A DNA stretch of 64,000 bases from Ruminiclostridium papyrosolvens DSM 2782 (GTDB lineage: Bacteria; Bacillota; Clostridia; Acetivibrionales; DSM-1351), in assembly GCF_029318685.1 (NCBI RefSeq), contig NZ_CP119677.1, forward strand, positions 1,364,001 through 1,428,000, given 5' to 3'. Below the pieces are notes generated by a model. The model was given only the letters and a program-made list of their open reading frames with translations, had not been told where the DNA came from and ran no database searches. This document shows positions 1 through 9,980 of this stretch, piece by piece (within the stretch, counting starts at the first letter, position 1; every line of letters begins with the position of its first letter). The translations under genes were made by a program, and so were the position numbers.

Positions 1-2
1 AA

Positions 3-188
3 GTGTGGGATATAAATAGAACATACGAGGAAGCTTGTCAGTTCTATATAAATCGGGTAAAGCAAATAAAATTATTGGATAATAACGATATAGCAAAAGC
101 CAAGGATTACTTAAAATGTATTGAAAAAAACGGCAGGATATCAGAGTGTATAAATACATTAATAACAACAATCTTTTGGGAAAAATAA
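3..188 (+). CDS. C-terminal end of an unidentified protein (probably cut by window edge)
   Basis: The frame is open from the first bases of the window to a TAA at 186-188, about 61 residues. It can start at a GTG at position 3, but no ribosome binding site can be seen because the window begins there. It is most likely the tail of a longer gene. The peptide is charged and helical-looking, with Lys/Asp/Glu-rich stretches and a hydrophobic end. I recognise no family. It converges on argH; a GTATGGG / CCCATAC inverted repeat between them (near 224-257) may serve as a weak terminator. Confidence 0.4.
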   Translation: MWDINRTYEEACQFYINRVKQIKLLDNNDIAKAKDYLKCIEKNGRISECINTLITTIFWEK

Positions 189-281
189 TTCTTTTCATTT
201 GAATAAATTACTAAAATATTCGTATGGGCGTGCAACCTTTAAAGCAGTTAACCCATACAAATATCTTATATTACTTTTATG

Positions 282-1661
282 CTAAAGCAACGAACTTATA
301 AAGGCTTTTGCTTTTTCAAGGGCCTTTTCTTCAGTTTCTCGTGCAGGGCCTCCAACCAGCTTTCTGCCGGAAACACATTTTTCCAGACTTATCTCAGTGT
401 ATACGTCCTCCTGAATTTTATCTGAAAAGCTTTTGAATTCATCCATTGACATATCATCAATAGCCTTGTTATTTTCAATACAATAAAGAACCATCTTTCC
501 GATTATTTCATGGGCACTTCTAAAAGGTATACCCTTTTTTACAAGATAGTCTGCAATGTCTGTTGCATTTGTAAAACCACCCTGAGCAGCCTTGTACATA
601 TTAGCCTTGCGAACTTTCATGGTGTCAATCATATTTGAAAAAACAGGCAGACACATTTTTACGGTATCCACAGCATCAAATATTGCCTCTTTGTCCTCCT
701 GCATATCCTTGTTGTATGCCAGAGGCAGGGATTTCATTACAGTGAGCAAAGTCATGAGACTTCCGTAAACTCTGCCTGTCTTACCCCTTGCAAGCTCCGC
801 AACATCCGGGTTTTTCTTCTGGGGCATAATACTAGACCCTGTACTGTAGGCGTCATCCAGTTCAACAAAACTGAATTCATGTGAGGACCAGAGGATAATT
901 TCTTCGCTTAATCTGCTGAGATGCATCATAAGTATTGATAAACCGGAAGCAAGTTCAATAGCAAAGTCTCTGTCGCTGACACCGTCAAGACTGTTTTGAG
1001 TAACATCGTCAAAGCCCAATTCCTGAGCAACCATGTACCTGTCCAGAGGGTAAGTAGTTCCTGCAAGAGCACCCGAGCCAAGAGGGAGTATGTTCAATCT
1101 GGAATAGCAGTCACAAAGTCTTTGGTAATCCCTTTTGAACATCTCGAAATAAGCCATCATATGATGAGCCAGTGTAATTGGCTGGGCTCTTTGCAGATGA
1201 GTGTAACCCGGCATAATAGTGTCAAGATTTGCTTCCGAAATCTTGACAAGAGTACCTAGAAAAACCGCAACCATTTCTTTTATTGCAGTTATTTCGTCTC
1301 TCAGATACATACGGATATCCAAAGCAACCTGATCATTTCTGCTTCTTCCTGTGTGGAGCTTCTTTCCTGTGTCTCCGATTCTTGATATGAGAATTTTTTC
1401 AATATTCATATGAATATCTTCAGCATCAATCTCAAAATCAATTTTTCCGGCTTCTATATCAATTAAAATATCTTTAAGAGTACTTTGAATCAGACTGCTT
1501 TCATCAGCAGAAATAATTCCGCATTTTCCAAGCATATTTGCGTGGGCGATGCTGCCCAGAATATCGTGCCTGTACATTCTGCTGTCAAAGCGTATGGAAG
1601 AGTTAAAATCATCCACCAGTTTGTCTGTTCCTTTTGCAAATCTACCGCCCCAAAGTTTCAT
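282..1661 (-). CDS. argH: argininosuccinate lyase
   Basis: ArgH catalyses the last step of arginine synthesis, splitting argininosuccinate into arginine and fumarate in the cytoplasm as a homotetramer. The 459-residue product has the usual length. It begins [13 protein letters not shown], as in the family, and carries the fumarase/aspartase superfamily signature [12 protein letters not shown] around residues 275-290 with the catalytic serine, plus the HTGRSRNDQ motif near residue 105. The frame also opens at a TTG 15 bases upstream, but a GAGGTG ribosome binding site lies before the ATG at 1661, so that start is chosen. It lies downstream of argG on the same strand, separated by about 150 bases holding a hairpin. 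Confidence 0.97.
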   Translation of the reverse strand: MKLWGGRFAKGTDKLVDDFNSSIRFDSRMYRHDILGSIAHANMLGKCGIISADESSLIQSTLKDILIDIEAGKIDFEIDAEDIHMNIEKILISRIGDTGKKLHTGRSRNDQVALDIRMYLRDEITAIKEMVAVFLGTLVKISEANLDTIMPGYTHLQRAQPITLAHHMMAYFEMFKRDYQRLCDCYSRLNILPLGSGALAGTTYPLDRYMVAQELGFDDVTQNSLDGVSDRDFAIELASGLSILMMHLSRLSEEIILWSSHEFSFVELDDAYSTGSSIMPQKKNPDVAELARGKTGRVYGSLMTLLTVMKSLPLAYNKDMQEDKEAIFDAVDTVKMCLPVFSNMIDTMKVRKANMYKAAQGGFTNATDIADYLVKKGIPFRSAHEIIGKMVLYCIENNKAIDDMSMDEFKSFSDKIQEDVYTEISLEKCVSGRKLVGGPARETEEKALEKAKAFISSLL

Positions 1662-1706
1662 AATTATACACCTCAATTAAAGTAGGATTAAAAATCTAAA
1701 ATATTA

Positions 1707-1773
1707 AACAAGGGCATACCTGCATAATCAAGAGGTCTTTTGAAACCCAATGGTCTACCGGTATGCCTTGTTC
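1707..1773 (-). terminator. hairpin between argG and argH
   Basis: AACAAGGGCATACC (1707-1720) pairs with GGTATGCCTTGTT (about 1759-1771) with one bulged base. The loop is about 40 bases. On the minus strand the second arm is followed by a T-rich run (TTTAATATTTT), so it can act as a partial terminator or attenuator after argG and before argH. The loop is long for a simple terminator and may itself fold. Confidence 0.55.
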
Positions 1774-1810
1774 TATGTGAATATTCTTTTATTACAAAAT
1801 ATTCTTAATT

Positions 1811-3025
1811 CTATTTGATATCTTTGTTTTGCAGCATTTGAGCCCTAACCTTCATCGGAAGACCAAAGAGGTTAATAAAGCCTTCTGCATCCTTTTGATT
1901 GTAAACTTCGTCTTTACTGAAGGTAGCAATTTCTTCACTGTACAGGGAGTATTCTGATTTAGCGCCTGCAGGCATACAATTACCTTTGTAAAGCTTCAGT
2001 CTTACAGTACCTGTAACAGTTTCCTGAGTCTTGTCAACAAAAGCTGACAAGGATTCACGAAGAGGAGTGTACCACTGTCCGAAGTATACGAGTTCTGCAA
2101 ATCTTTGTGCAATAACGTCCTTGTAATGGAGAGTATCTCTGTCAAGACAAAGCAGCTCAAGCTCTCTGTGAGCAGCATATAAGACTGTTCCCGCAGGGGT
2201 TTCATAAACACCTCTTGACTTCATACCTACAAGTCTGTTTTCAACCATGTCAACAATACCTACACCATTTTCTCCTGCAAGCTTGTTGAGAACATCCATC
2301 ATTTCAAGAGGACTGTATTCAACGCCGTTAACCTTTTTAGGAATACCCTTCTCGAAATAAATCTCAACATAGGTAGGTACGTCAGGAGCTTTTTCAGGAG
2401 AAACCATCAGTTTTAAAAGCTTTTCGTACTGCGGTTCGTTCCAAGGATCTTCCAAATCGGAGCCTTCATGACTTAAATGCCAAAGGTTTCTGTCCATGCT
2501 GTAGTTATCTTTTTTTGTTACGGGAATAGGAATATTTCTTGCTTCAGCATAATCTATGGCATCTTCTCTTGACTTAATATCCCAGATTCTCCAAGGTGCA
2601 ATTATTTTAAGATGTGGAGCCAAAGCCTTTACTGTAAGCTCAAACCTTACCTGATCGTTACCCTTGCCGGTAGCTCCGTGGCAGATAGCCGTACAGCCTT
2701 CTTTAATAGCTATTTCAACCATTCTCTTTGCTATAATAGGCCTTGCAAAAGATGTTCCAAGAAGATATTTTCCTTCGTAAATTGCACCTGCTTTTAAAGT
2801 AGGATATATAAAATCGGTTATAAATTCTTCTTTTAAATCCTCTATGTAAAGTTTTGATGCACCGGTTTTGATTGCTTTCTCATTTAATGGTTCAAGTTCT
2901 TCGCCCTGTCCCACATCTCCTGCCATGGCAATAACTTCATAACCGTAGTTTTCTTTAAGCCACGGAATAATTATGGAGGTGTCAAGTCCACCTGAATATG
3001 CTAATAAAACCTTTTCCTTACTCAT
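1811..3025 (-). CDS. argG: argininosuccinate synthase
   Basis: ArgG joins citrulline and aspartate with ATP to make argininosuccinate, the substrate of the adjacent argH product. The 404-residue protein has the family start [17 protein letters not shown], whose SGGLDTS is the PP-loop ATP-binding motif, and conserved segments such as [10 protein letters not shown] and [14 protein letters not shown]. The frame stays open 25 codons further upstream, but the motif-bearing start at 3025 has a GGGTGG-like ribosome binding site and matches the usual N-terminus. Transcription probably begins near 3188 from a promoter overlapped by an ARG-box-like palindrome, giving a leader of about 160 bases. argG and argH look co-regulated. 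Confidence 0.97.
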   Translation of the reverse strand: MSKEKVLLAYSGGLDTSIIIPWLKENYGYEVIAMAGDVGQGEELEPLNEKAIKTGASKLYIEDLKEEFITDFIYPTLKAGAIYEGKYLLGTSFARPIIAKRMVEIAIKEGCTAICHGATGKGNDQVRFELTVKALAPHLKIIAPWRIWDIKSREDAIDYAEARNIPIPVTKKDNYSMDRNLWHLSHEGSDLEDPWNEPQYEKLLKLMVSPEKAPDVPTYVEIYFEKGIPKKVNGVEYSPLEMMDVLNKLAGENGVGIVDMVENRLVGMKSRGVYETPAGTVLYAAHRELELLCLDRDTLHYKDVIAQRFAELVYFGQWYTPLRESLSAFVDKTQETVTGTVRLKLYKGNCMPAGAKSEYSLYSEEIATFSKDEVYNQKDAEGFINLFGLPMKVRAQMLQNKDIK

Positions 3026-3194
3026 TTCAACCACCCTTTCCGCTGATTCTCCAGCAATAAAAACGAATATAAATGCAGATTTATTTCCCTTAAACAACAT
3101 ATTAAAAGTATGCTAAAATATATATGATTTGATTTAGTCAGTAAAAATCAATGTTCTAAGAAACAGCATTTTTGCTGACCTGTAGCTTGGGTTT

Positions 3195-3224
3195 ATTATA
3201 CAACAAACTGTATAAATATGCAAT
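3195..3224 (-). promoter_or_regulatory. argG promoter with ARG-box-like operator
   Basis: On the minus strand TTGCAT (3223-3218) and TATAAT (3200-3195) are separated by 17 bases. The 18-bp stretch 3207-3224, ACTGTATAAATATGCAAT, differs at only two places from the ArgR/AhrC ARG-box pattern (TGAAT, four A/T, ATTCA) and covers the -35 and spacer. Arginine-dependent repression of argGH is inferred. The same site lies about 60 bases upstream of ruvC. Confidence 0.6.
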
Positions 3225-3284
3225 ACTCATCTATAATTATACAAAAATTTATTAACAATATTAGTTTTGCGGAGGATATTTATT

Positions 3285-3785
3285 GTGATAATAATGGGGA
3301 TTGACCCTGGATTTGCAATTACAGGCTATGGTGTTGTAAAATATGAAGGGAACAAATTTTCGGTTTTGGATTACAGCGCCATTACTACCGGGGCGTCTAT
3401 GAAGTTCTCGGACAGACTTCTGGTACTGTATAACGAACTTGAAAAGCTGATAGATAAGTACAAGCCTGACGCAATATCCATAGAAGAACTGTTCTTCAAT
3501 AAGAATATTAAGACTGCACTTACGGTAGGACATGGCAGAGGAGTAGCTGTACTTGCCGCCGCCAAATCCGGAATAGATATATTTGAATACACTCCCCTAC
3601 AGGTTAAACAATCAGTTGTTGGCTACGGCAGGGCTGAGAAAGCACAGATACAGCAGATGGTTAAGGCTATATTGAATCTTCCGGCAATCCCAAAGCCCGA
3701 TGATGTAGCAGATGCTCTGGCTGTGGCAATATGCCACGGAAACTCTCACAGAATGGGTACATTGTTGGGAAATGGAAGGTTCTAA
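3285..3785 (+). CDS. ruvC: Holliday junction resolvase RuvC
   Basis: RuvC is the endonuclease that cuts Holliday junctions during recombinational repair, working with RuvAB. The 166-residue protein shows the RNase H-like fold motifs: GIDPG with the first acidic residue near residue 7, SIEELFF with the glutamate near residue 70, and the C-terminal [16 protein letters not shown] at 3285 is chosen because GGAGG at 3271-3275 lies 9 bases before it; an in-frame ATG follows at 3294. It heads a ruvC-ruvA-ruvB cluster, with 24 bases to ruvA. Confidence 0.95.
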   Translation: MIIMGIDPGFAITGYGVVKYEGNKFSVLDYSAITTGASMKFSDRLLVLYNELEKLIDKYKPDAISIEELFFNKNIKTALTVGHGRGVAVLAAAKSGIDIFEYTPLQVKQSVVGYGRAEKAQIQQMVKAILNLPAIPKPDDVADALAVAICHGNSHRMGTLLGNGRF

Positions 3786-3809
3786 AAATTATTTTTTGGA
3801 GAATAAAGA

Positions 3810-4415
3810 ATGTTTGCATACATAAAAGGAACGGTGGAAGTAAAAAACAACGACAGTATAATAGTAGAAGCCGGTGGAATAGGGTATAGAATATTTACCG
3901 CACTTTCTACAATAAATAATTTGGGACAAACCGGTACAACCGTAAAGATTTTTACTCACTATTATGTCAGGGAAGATATTGCAGCCCTCTACGGCTTCGG
4001 TACAATGGAAGAGCTTTCAATGTTTGAGATGCTTCTGGCAGTTTCAGGGGTAGGGCCAAAGGCAGCAATATCTCTGATTTCAACGCTGTCGCCATCAAGG
4101 TTTGCCTTGGCTGTAGTCTCTCAGGATACAAAGTCACTGACAAAAGCTCAGGGTATAGGAATGAAAATGGCTCAGCGAATTATACTGGAGCTAAAGGACA
4201 AAATATCAAAAGAGCAGCTTACAGCCTCTATTCCGACGGCCGGCTCGGAAAACAGCTTTGCTCCCGGAGATTCTGTGCTGTCGGAGGCTGTTAGTGCTTT
4301 GATGGTTCTGGGGTACGGCTCGGTTGAAGCATCCGGAATTATAACGGGTATTTATGAAGATGGAATGAGTGTAGAAGATTTAATAAAGAAGGCACTTAAA
4401 TCCCTTTCAAGATAA
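3810..4415 (+). CDS. ruvA: Holliday junction branch migration protein RuvA
   Basis: RuvA binds four-way junctions as a tetramer and loads the RuvB motor. The 201-residue length is typical. The N-terminal OB-fold (residues 1-63, MFAYIKGTVEV), tandem helix-hairpin-helix region (MLLAVSGVGPKAA and KAQGIGMKMAQRIILELK, about residues 70-130), and C-terminal RuvB-binding domain (about 150-201, ALMVLGYGSVEA) are all visible. A ribosome binding site (TTGGAG) precedes the ATG. A short hairpin, AACTTCC / GGAAGTT at 4414-4437, follows the stop before ruvB. Confidence 0.96.
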   Translation: MFAYIKGTVEVKNNDSIIVEAGGIGYRIFTALSTINNLGQTGTTVKIFTHYYVREDIAALYGFGTMEELSMFEMLLAVSGVGPKAAISLISTLSPSRFALAVVSQDTKSLTKAQGIGMKMAQRIILELKDKISKEQLTASIPTAGSENSFAPGDSVLSEAVSALMVLGYGSVEASGIITGIYEDGMSVEDLIKKALKSLSR

Positions 4416-4500
4416 CTTCCCTTATTAAAGGAAGTTATTGATGAGAGATGAAGTTTCAATATATTTTGGCAGCCGTAGCTAACGGCTCATGGAGGCTAAT

Positions 4501-5508
4501 ATGACGGATTTAACTGATGAGAGGCTTGTTGAGGCAGGTAACCGTTCTGATGATTTTGACGAGGTTAGTTTAAGGCCCAAAAGGTTCGATGAGTACATAG
4601 GACAGTCCAAGGCCAAGGGTAACCTGACAGTATTTATAGAGGCAGCAAAAAGAAGGAAAGAGGCACTGGATCATGTTTTACTTTATGGCCCTCCGGGACT
4701 GGGTAAGACTACTCTGGCAAGCATAATTTCATTGGAGATGGGTGTAAACTTAAGAATTACATCCGGGCCGGCAATAGAAAAAGCCGGTGACTTGGCTGCT
4801 ATACTTACAAACCTTGGTACTCACGATGTATTGTTTATAGATGAAATACACAGGCTCAACAGAAGTGTGGAAGAAATCCTTTACCCTGCTATGGAAGACT
4901 ATGCTTTGGATATAATTATCGGCAAGGGGCCAAGCGCCAGATCAATAAGACTGGATCTTCCTAAGTTCACCCTGATAGGTGCCACTACAAGAGCCGGGCT
5001 TTTGACTGCACCGCTGAGAGACAGGTTTGGTGTAATAAATAAGCTGGAAATGTATACTTCCGAAGAACTAAAGGAAATTGTAATACGTTCAGCAGGGATT
5101 CTTAATATCGGACTGGATCAAGAGGGTGCTTATGAGATTGCCAGAAGATCAAGAGGAACCCCCAGAATTGCAAACAGACTGCTAAAAAGAGTACGTGATT
5201 TTGCACAGGTAAAAGGAAGTGGTGTAATAGAGCTTGAACTGGCAAAACATGCCTTAGATGCACTTGAGGTTGATGAGATAGGATTGGACGGTGTCGACAG
5301 AAATATGCTCCTGAGCATAATCAATAAATTCGGAGGCGGCCCGGTAGGGCTGGATACACTGGCAGCTTCAATAGGGGAAGAATCAGGTACTATTGAGGAT
5401 GTGTACGAGCCATATCTTATACAATTAGGATTTATAAATAAAACACCAAGGGGAAGAATGGCTACAAAAAATGCTTATGCGCATTTTGGATTGGAGTATG
5501 ACGGGTAA
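4501..5508 (+). CDS. ruvB: Holliday junction branch migration ATPase RuvB
   Basis: RuvB is the hexameric AAA+ motor that drives branch migration on RuvA-bound junctions. The 335-residue protein has Walker [10 protein letters not shown] (about residues 60-70), Walker B FIDEIHR, sensor 1 GATTRAG, and the C-terminal winged-helix region ending in [10 protein letters not shown]. The frame is open from an ATG at 4489, but GGAGG at 4490-4494 sits 6 bases before the ATG at 4501, so that start is preferred. A small hairpin, AGCCGT / ACGGCT (about 4471-4487), lies immediately before the ribosome binding site and may affect translation. Confidence 0.96.
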   Translation: MTDLTDERLVEAGNRSDDFDEVSLRPKRFDEYIGQSKAKGNLTVFIEAAKRRKEALDHVLLYGPPGLGKTTLASIISLEMGVNLRITSGPAIEKAGDLAAILTNLGTHDVLFIDEIHRLNRSVEEILYPAMEDYALDIIIGKGPSARSIRLDLPKFTLIGATTRAGLLTAPLRDRFGVINKLEMYTSEELKEIVIRSAGILNIGLDQEGAYEIARRSRGTPRIANRLLKRVRDFAQVKGSGVIELELAKHALDALEVDEIGLDGVDRNMLLSIINKFGGGPVGLDTLAASIGEESGTIEDVYEPYLIQLGFINKTPRGRMATKNAYAHFGLEYDG

Positions 5509-5551
5509 GCAAAGCCGGAGTATATAATATAGAAGAAAGAGTGATAACACA

Positions 5552-6067
5552 ATGAAAGTACTATTGCACATGTGTTGTGGGCCATGTTCTACGTACCCTG
5601 TACAGGAACTTATGAATGAAGGTATTGACATACAGGGGTATTTTTACAATCCCAATATACATCCTATAGAAGAGCATAAAAAACGCAGGGAAAATGTTGA
5701 AAAGTTCAGCAAAATAAAAAATATTCCTGTAATATATGATGATGATTTCAGACAGTCTGAATGGGAAGAAATGAAGGATATGGGTGAAGCCAGATGTTTT
5801 CACTGTTATAGCGTAAGACTTGAAAATGCGGCAAAACTCGCTGTAGAGCAAGGGTGTGACGGATTTTCAACAACTCTGCTTGTAAGCCCGTACCAGAAGC
5901 ATGATTTAATAAAAGAACTTGGTGAAAAATACGCAGCACAGTACGGAACTGCATTTTTATACAGAGATTTCAGACCCGGATTCAGGCAGGGACAGCAGTT
6001 GGCAAGAGACATGGAATTATATCGTCAAAAATACTGCGGGTGTATTCTCTCCCTTCCTGTGAAATAG
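5552..6067 (+). CDS. queH: epoxyqueuosine reductase QueH
   Basis: QueH (formerly DUF208) reduces epoxyqueuosine to queuosine in the anticodon loop of tRNAs and replaces QueG in many clostridia. The 171-residue protein has the family's metal-binding cysteines: CCGPC at residues 8-12, CFHC in the middle, and YCGC near the C-terminus. The hallmark HMCCGPCSTYP start and the FSTTLLVSPYQKH segment support the call. It follows ruvB by 43 bases and may be co-transcribed with ruvCAB. Confidence 0.92.
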   Translation: MKVLLHMCCGPCSTYPVQELMNEGIDIQGYFYNPNIHPIEEHKKRRENVEKFSKIKNIPVIYDDDFRQSEWEEMKDMGEARCFHCYSVRLENAAKLAVEQGCDGFSTTLLVSPYQKHDLIKELGEKYAAQYGTAFLYRDFRPGFRQGQQLARDMELYRQKYCGCILSLPVK

Positions 6068-6219
6068 GTTTGAGCCAATTTTACCCAATATTTTGCCAGA
6101 ATTTTTACAATGAGGTTACATTTGCTTTAAAATGTCCAAAATTTTACCCTTTATTGTCAAAATAAAGATATAATAGTATTGAATAAAATAATGGTAAACT
6201 ATGAGGTGACAGAAGACAC

Positions 6220-7854
6220 ATGATGAAAAAAACGTATTTAAAGAGAATGCTGGCATGTATTTTGGGATGTTTTTTGGTATTAATACCTCAGTTTTCTGTG
6301 TTTGCAGCACAGACGCTGACTATGGATTATGATGGGAAGAAAGTGAAATATTCTGATGCCGTTTACAAAATCACAGTTGACGGTAAGGAATTAAAAACAG
6401 ATTTTCCCGGTATTATATTTAATAAAGTTACAATGCTTCCAGTCAGAGCAGTGTTTGAAAATTTGGGCGGCAAGGTTTTATGGAGCAGTAAAACACAGCT
6501 TATGGATGTTTCTTATAATGGATTAAAGCTCCAATTTAAAAATAATGACACAAATGCAAAAATTGACGGAAAGACCTATAAACTTACAACGCAGGCTAAA
6601 AAAATTAACGACAGACTTATAATACCTGTTGATTTCATAAAAAATATAAAAGGTATTTCTGCTACGGTAGACATTAAGAGCAAATCTATAAATATAAAAA
6701 CACTAAAAGTTATTCCTCCTAAAGGTGATAATCAGAATGTAACCCCTGAAAAGCCTACTGAACCGGTAAAGGAAAAGCCCACTGATGAACCCCAAAAATC
6801 ACTTGTAAAGAAAGTGTTTAATTCCTACCTTACATATATAGGCAATCAAGACAGGGTATACTTTGCTTTCAAAGGTATTGCATTAACAAGTACAAGTTCT
6901 ACTATAAAAAAATATTTTGCCGAAAATTATGATAAGGAAAACGGAAAATATACTATTACAGTACCTGCAACAGCAAAGTTGCAACTTGCAGAAAGCACAT
7001 ATAAAATTGATGACGACTATGTTGATTCTATAATCATTTCACAGGATAAGAAAACCTTGGCTACCAAATTTGATTTTATTGTCAAAAAAGAGTTTACATT
7101 TTTCACTTCATATAATAAAGATTTAAAACAAACAGAAGTAAATCTTCTCACACCAGCAAAAGAAGGGGAAAGGCTGGTTGTTATAGATGCGGGACATGGA
7201 GGTGTTGACCCGGGTGCTTCAGGTGGTTCTATCAACGAAAAGAATGTAAATCTGGATATTGCTCTAAAACTGGAAAAATTATTGAAGGCTAAAAAGATAA
7301 ATACCTTTATGTTAAGACAGGATGATACATTTGTAGGTCTTTACGACAGACCGTATATAGCAAATGCTTTAAATGCAACACTGTTTTTAAGTATACATAA
7401 TAATTCATTCGATAGAAGTACTGCAAACGGTACTGAAACCCTGTATTATCCTGAAAAAGCAGGAGATAAATCATTTACAGGTCAAAAATTTGCTCAATTA
7501 ATCCAGAATTCACTTATGAGCAGATTGGATACATATAATAGAAAAACTGTCTCAAGACCCGGCTTAGTTGTTCTCAAATATGCACATATGCCTTCTAGCC
7601 TGGCAGAAATCGGATTCCTGACAAATCCAGGTGACTTGCAAAGGCTTACTAATCAGAGTTTTCAGCAAAAGACTGCCGAGGCATTATGTGACGCCATAAT
7701 CAAGGGGCTTGAACAAATAAATAAAGAACAGGAAAGTAAGAAAGAAGAAGCTAAGAAAGAAGAAGCTAAGAAAGAAGAAGCTAAGAAAGAAGAAGCCCGA
7801 CAAACAGAAGATAATGAGCAAGAAAATAAGGAAGTACAAATTAACCAAAAATAA
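6220..7854 (+). CDS. secreted N-acetylmuramoyl-L-alanine amidase with stalk and AMIN-like domains
   Basis: This 544-residue secreted enzyme probably cleaves the amide bond between MurNAc and the stem peptide. A signal peptide spans residues 1-29 and ends FSVFAA. Residues 30-155 resemble the copper-amine-oxidase N-terminal (stalk) domain, with MLPVRAVFENLGGKVLW. A Pro/Lys/Glu linker (170-195) follows, then an AMIN-like beta region (about 195-300). The Amidase_3 catalytic domain (about 320-505) has the zinc ligands in DAGHGG, in NEKN and in LSIHNN, and the catalytic glutamate in LAEIGFLTN. The C-terminus is a charged low-complexity tail with four KKEEA repeats. The start is an ATG pair at 6220/6223 behind GAGGTG. 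Confidence 0.9.
   Translation: MMKKTYLKRMLACILGCFLVLIPQFSVFAAQTLTMDYDGKKVKYSDAVYKITVDGKELKTDFPGIIFNKVTMLPVRAVFENLGGKVLWSSKTQLMDVSYNGLKLQFKNNDTNAKIDGKTYKLTTQAKKINDRLIIPVDFIKNIKGISATVDIKSKSINIKTLKVIPPKGDNQNVTPEKPTEPVKEKPTDEPQKSLVKKVFNSYLTYIGNQDRVYFAFKGIALTSTSSTIKKYFAENYDKENGKYTITVPATAKLQLAESTYKIDDDYVDSIIISQDKKTLATKFDFIVKKEFTFFTSYNKDLKQTEVNLLTPAKEGERLVVIDAGHGGVDPGASGGSINEKNVNLDIALKLEKLLKAKKINTFMLRQDDTFVGLYDRPYIANALNATLFLSIHNNSFDRSTANGTETLYYPEKAGDKSFTGQKFAQLIQNSLMSRLDTYNRKTVSRPGLVVLKYAHMPSSLAEIGFLTNPGDLQRLTNQSFQQKTAEALCDAIIKGLEQINKEQESKKEEAKKEEAKKEEAKKEEARQTEDNEQENKEVQINQK
7738..7797 (+). repeat. four tandem 15-bp repeats in the amidase tail
   Basis: Four near-perfect copies of AAGAAAGAAGAAGCT encode four KKEEA units; the last copy ends GCC instead of GCT. 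The repeat sits after the amidase domain in a charged tail and could change copy number by slippage without shifting frame. Confidence 0.9.
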
Positions 7855-7949
7855 ACTATAAAATTACCAACATTTATGGGAAATAATAATTTTTGTGTAT
7901 ATAGTCTATAATTACCATATATTTCAAATTATTTGAAGGAGGACTATAT

Positions 7950-9140
7950 ATGAAAAAAATTATTAGTATTATGTTGGTAATTTTGCTTTTATCGACAGGA
8001 TGCTCTTTTATTGGTCACAAAGAAAAGCAGGAGCCCGGTGTTCAGGTGGCAAAGCAAACCCTTAATTCTTCTGCAACAAATACAGCTCAGAGTTCTAAAA
8101 CAGCTGCTTCCGCCACAGCCAGCAGTTCAAAGGGAATGGCAATGGCGGAAGGCACGTCAGCTCCCACGACAACAAGTTCTATGGTAAGCGGTAATTATTC
8201 CGGCAGCCAGATTAACAATCTTGTTATAGATAACGGGGCAGGTAAAGGTATGGTTCCTGCTTCTGATAAAACCAATCTTCTTATAACTTTATACTACAAA
8301 AACAAAAAGGGATTACTTGTACCTGTTACAAGAACAGTGAAAAAACAGGAAGGTCTTGCAAAAGCAGCAATCCTTGGTCTTGTAAATGAAGCTGTAACCA
8401 GAGAAAAGCTGGATTACTACGGACTTTACCCCGTACTGCCCAAAGGCACAAAGGTAAAAGGCATAAATATTAAGGACAAGGTAGCAGTAATTGACTTTTC
8501 CAAGGAGTTTTTAAACTTGTCAGGTAAGCAGGAAGAACAAGAGGCTGTAGCTTCCATTGTGTATACACTGACTGGTTTCTCAACAGTATCAGACGTCAGA
8601 TTTAGGGTTGAAGGGAAGGAAATAACAACTCTTGAAAATGGATTGGACTTATCAGCTCTCCGAAATAGAAGCAATACATTAATTAATTCAAGTGATACTC
8701 AAATTAAGGACGGTTGTGTGAAATGTGACTTATACTACGTATCAGATGACAGCAATAATCACAATTATCTTGTACCTGTATCTGTACAGATACCCCAGAG
8801 TGACCCTAACGGCATACCTGAACTAATATTTAACGAATTGAGTAAAAAGCCAAATGATACAACATACTTTACATCTATTCCGGAGGGTACAAAGCTTTTA
8901 TCCTTTGACAAACAGGGAAGCACTGCTGTTCTGGACTTTTCGAGTCAGATTTCAAATTATGGCGGTTCAGAAAAAGAGGATAGTCTTCTAAACCAAATAT
9001 ATTATACAATGAGCCAGATGAAAGGAATACACAAAATAAAACTCCTTATAAACGGTAAGGAAAAGCCTCTGCCGGAGGGCACAGAAGTGGCTTCAGCAAA
9101 GAGTGTTCCTGTAACCATTAACAAGGTAATAGATAACTAA
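7950..9140 (+). CDS. GerMN-domain lipoprotein
   Basis: The 396-residue protein has a lipoprotein signal peptide with the lipobox LSTGC (Cys18). A Ser/Thr/Ala-rich linker covers residues 30-95. Two tandem GerMN (sporulation/spore germination) domains follow, about residues 100-235 and 255-390, each with the pattern LYYKNKKG or LYYVSDDS, LVPVTR, then VIDFSKEF or VLDFSSQI. GerM proteins act at the spore-forming septum or envelope; that role is family knowledge, not shown here. The GGAGG at 7938-7942 lies before the ATG. It follows the amidase by about 95 bases and shares the cell-envelope theme. Confidence 0.85.
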   Translation: MKKIISIMLVILLLSTGCSFIGHKEKQEPGVQVAKQTLNSSATNTAQSSKTAASATASSSKGMAMAEGTSAPTTTSSMVSGNYSGSQINNLVIDNGAGKGMVPASDKTNLLITLYYKNKKGLLVPVTRTVKKQEGLAKAAILGLVNEAVTREKLDYYGLYPVLPKGTKVKGINIKDKVAVIDFSKEFLNLSGKQEEQEAVASIVYTLTGFSTVSDVRFRVEGKEITTLENGLDLSALRNRSNTLINSSDTQIKDGCVKCDLYYVSDDSNNHNYLVPVSVQIPQSDPNGIPELIFNELSKKPNDTTYFTSIPEGTKLLSFDKQGSTAVLDFSSQISNYGGSEKEDSLLNQIYYTMSQMKGIHKIKLLINGKEKPLPEGTEVASAKSVPVTINKVIDN

Positions 9141-9257
9141 ATTTATGTAAAGTATACAAAACATATAACATTAATGTTAATTATTTATCTAAATATGCGG
9201 ATGATTTTTTAGGATATTTGGGTTATTATTATTTTGTTTTTAAGATATGGAGGTAAT

Positions 9258-9980
9258 ATGTTGAGGCATGACGGAAGAAGCAATACACAATTGAGGCCGG
9301 TCAGGATTCTGAGAAATTACATTAAACATGCGGAGGGGTCAGTTCTCATAGAAGTTGGAGATACTAAAGTGATATGCACGGCTTCTGTTGAGGAGAGGAT
9401 TCCTCCTTTCAAAAAGGATTCAGGAGAAGGTTGGATAACTGCTGAATATTCTATGCTTCCCAGAGCTACAGCTGTAAGGAATCAAAGAGATATTTCAAAA
9501 TTAAAGCTTAATGGAAGAAGTTCTGAAATTCAGAGACTTATTGGAAGGTCACTGAGAACTATAGTTGACTTAAAACTCTTGGGTGAGAGAACCATAACCG
9601 TAGACTGTGATGTGATTCAGGCTGATGGCGGAACCAGAACCGCTTCTATTACAGGCGGATATGTTGCATTGGCAGATGCGTGCAGGACACTTGTTAAAAA
9701 CGGTTTAATTTCAAAAACGCCGATTATAGGAATTGTGGCTGCAACAAGCGTAGGAATTGTTAATGGTGAGGAACTTTTAGACCTGTGCTATATCGAGGAT
9801 AGTAATGCAGAGGTTGACATGAACGTCATAATGACGGATAAAGGTGAATTCATTGAATTACAGGCTACCGGTGAAAAATCAAGCTTTAGTAAGAAACAGC
9901 TTGATAAACTTCTAAATTTGGCTGAATCCGGAATACACGAGTTGATAAAGGCTCAGAATGAGGTCATATGGAAAGATTAA
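9258..9980 (+). CDS. rph: ribonuclease PH
   Basis: RNase PH trims tRNA 3' ends by phosphorolysis. The 240-residue protein has the usual length and motifs: [12 protein letters not shown] at the start, [15 protein letters not shown], and the [12 protein letters not shown] segment with active-site acidic residues. The frame is open from 9234, but GGAGG just before the ATG at 9258 fixes the start. Its last codons overlap the start of the next gene by 13 bases, so the two are translated together. Confidence 0.96.
   Translation: MLRHDGRSNTQLRPVRILRNYIKHAEGSVLIEVGDTKVICTASVEERIPPFKKDSGEGWITAEYSMLPRATAVRNQRDISKLKLNGRSSEIQRLIGRSLRTIVDLKLLGERTITVDCDVIQADGGTRTASITGGYVALADACRTLVKNGLISKTPIIGIVAATSVGIVNGEELLDLCYIEDSNAEVDMNVIMTDKGEFIELQATGEKSSFSKKQLDKLLNLAESGIHELIKAQNEVIWKD

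Noticed and set aside
3026-3100. 25-residue N-terminal extension of ArgG
   Set aside because: The family start [13 protein letters not shown] is at 3025 with its own ribosome binding site; the extension is hydrophobic and not seen in ArgG proteins.
7738-7797. Possible functional repeat domain in the amidase
   Set aside because: KKEEA units are low-complexity charge repeats; kept only as a tandem repeat, not a domain.
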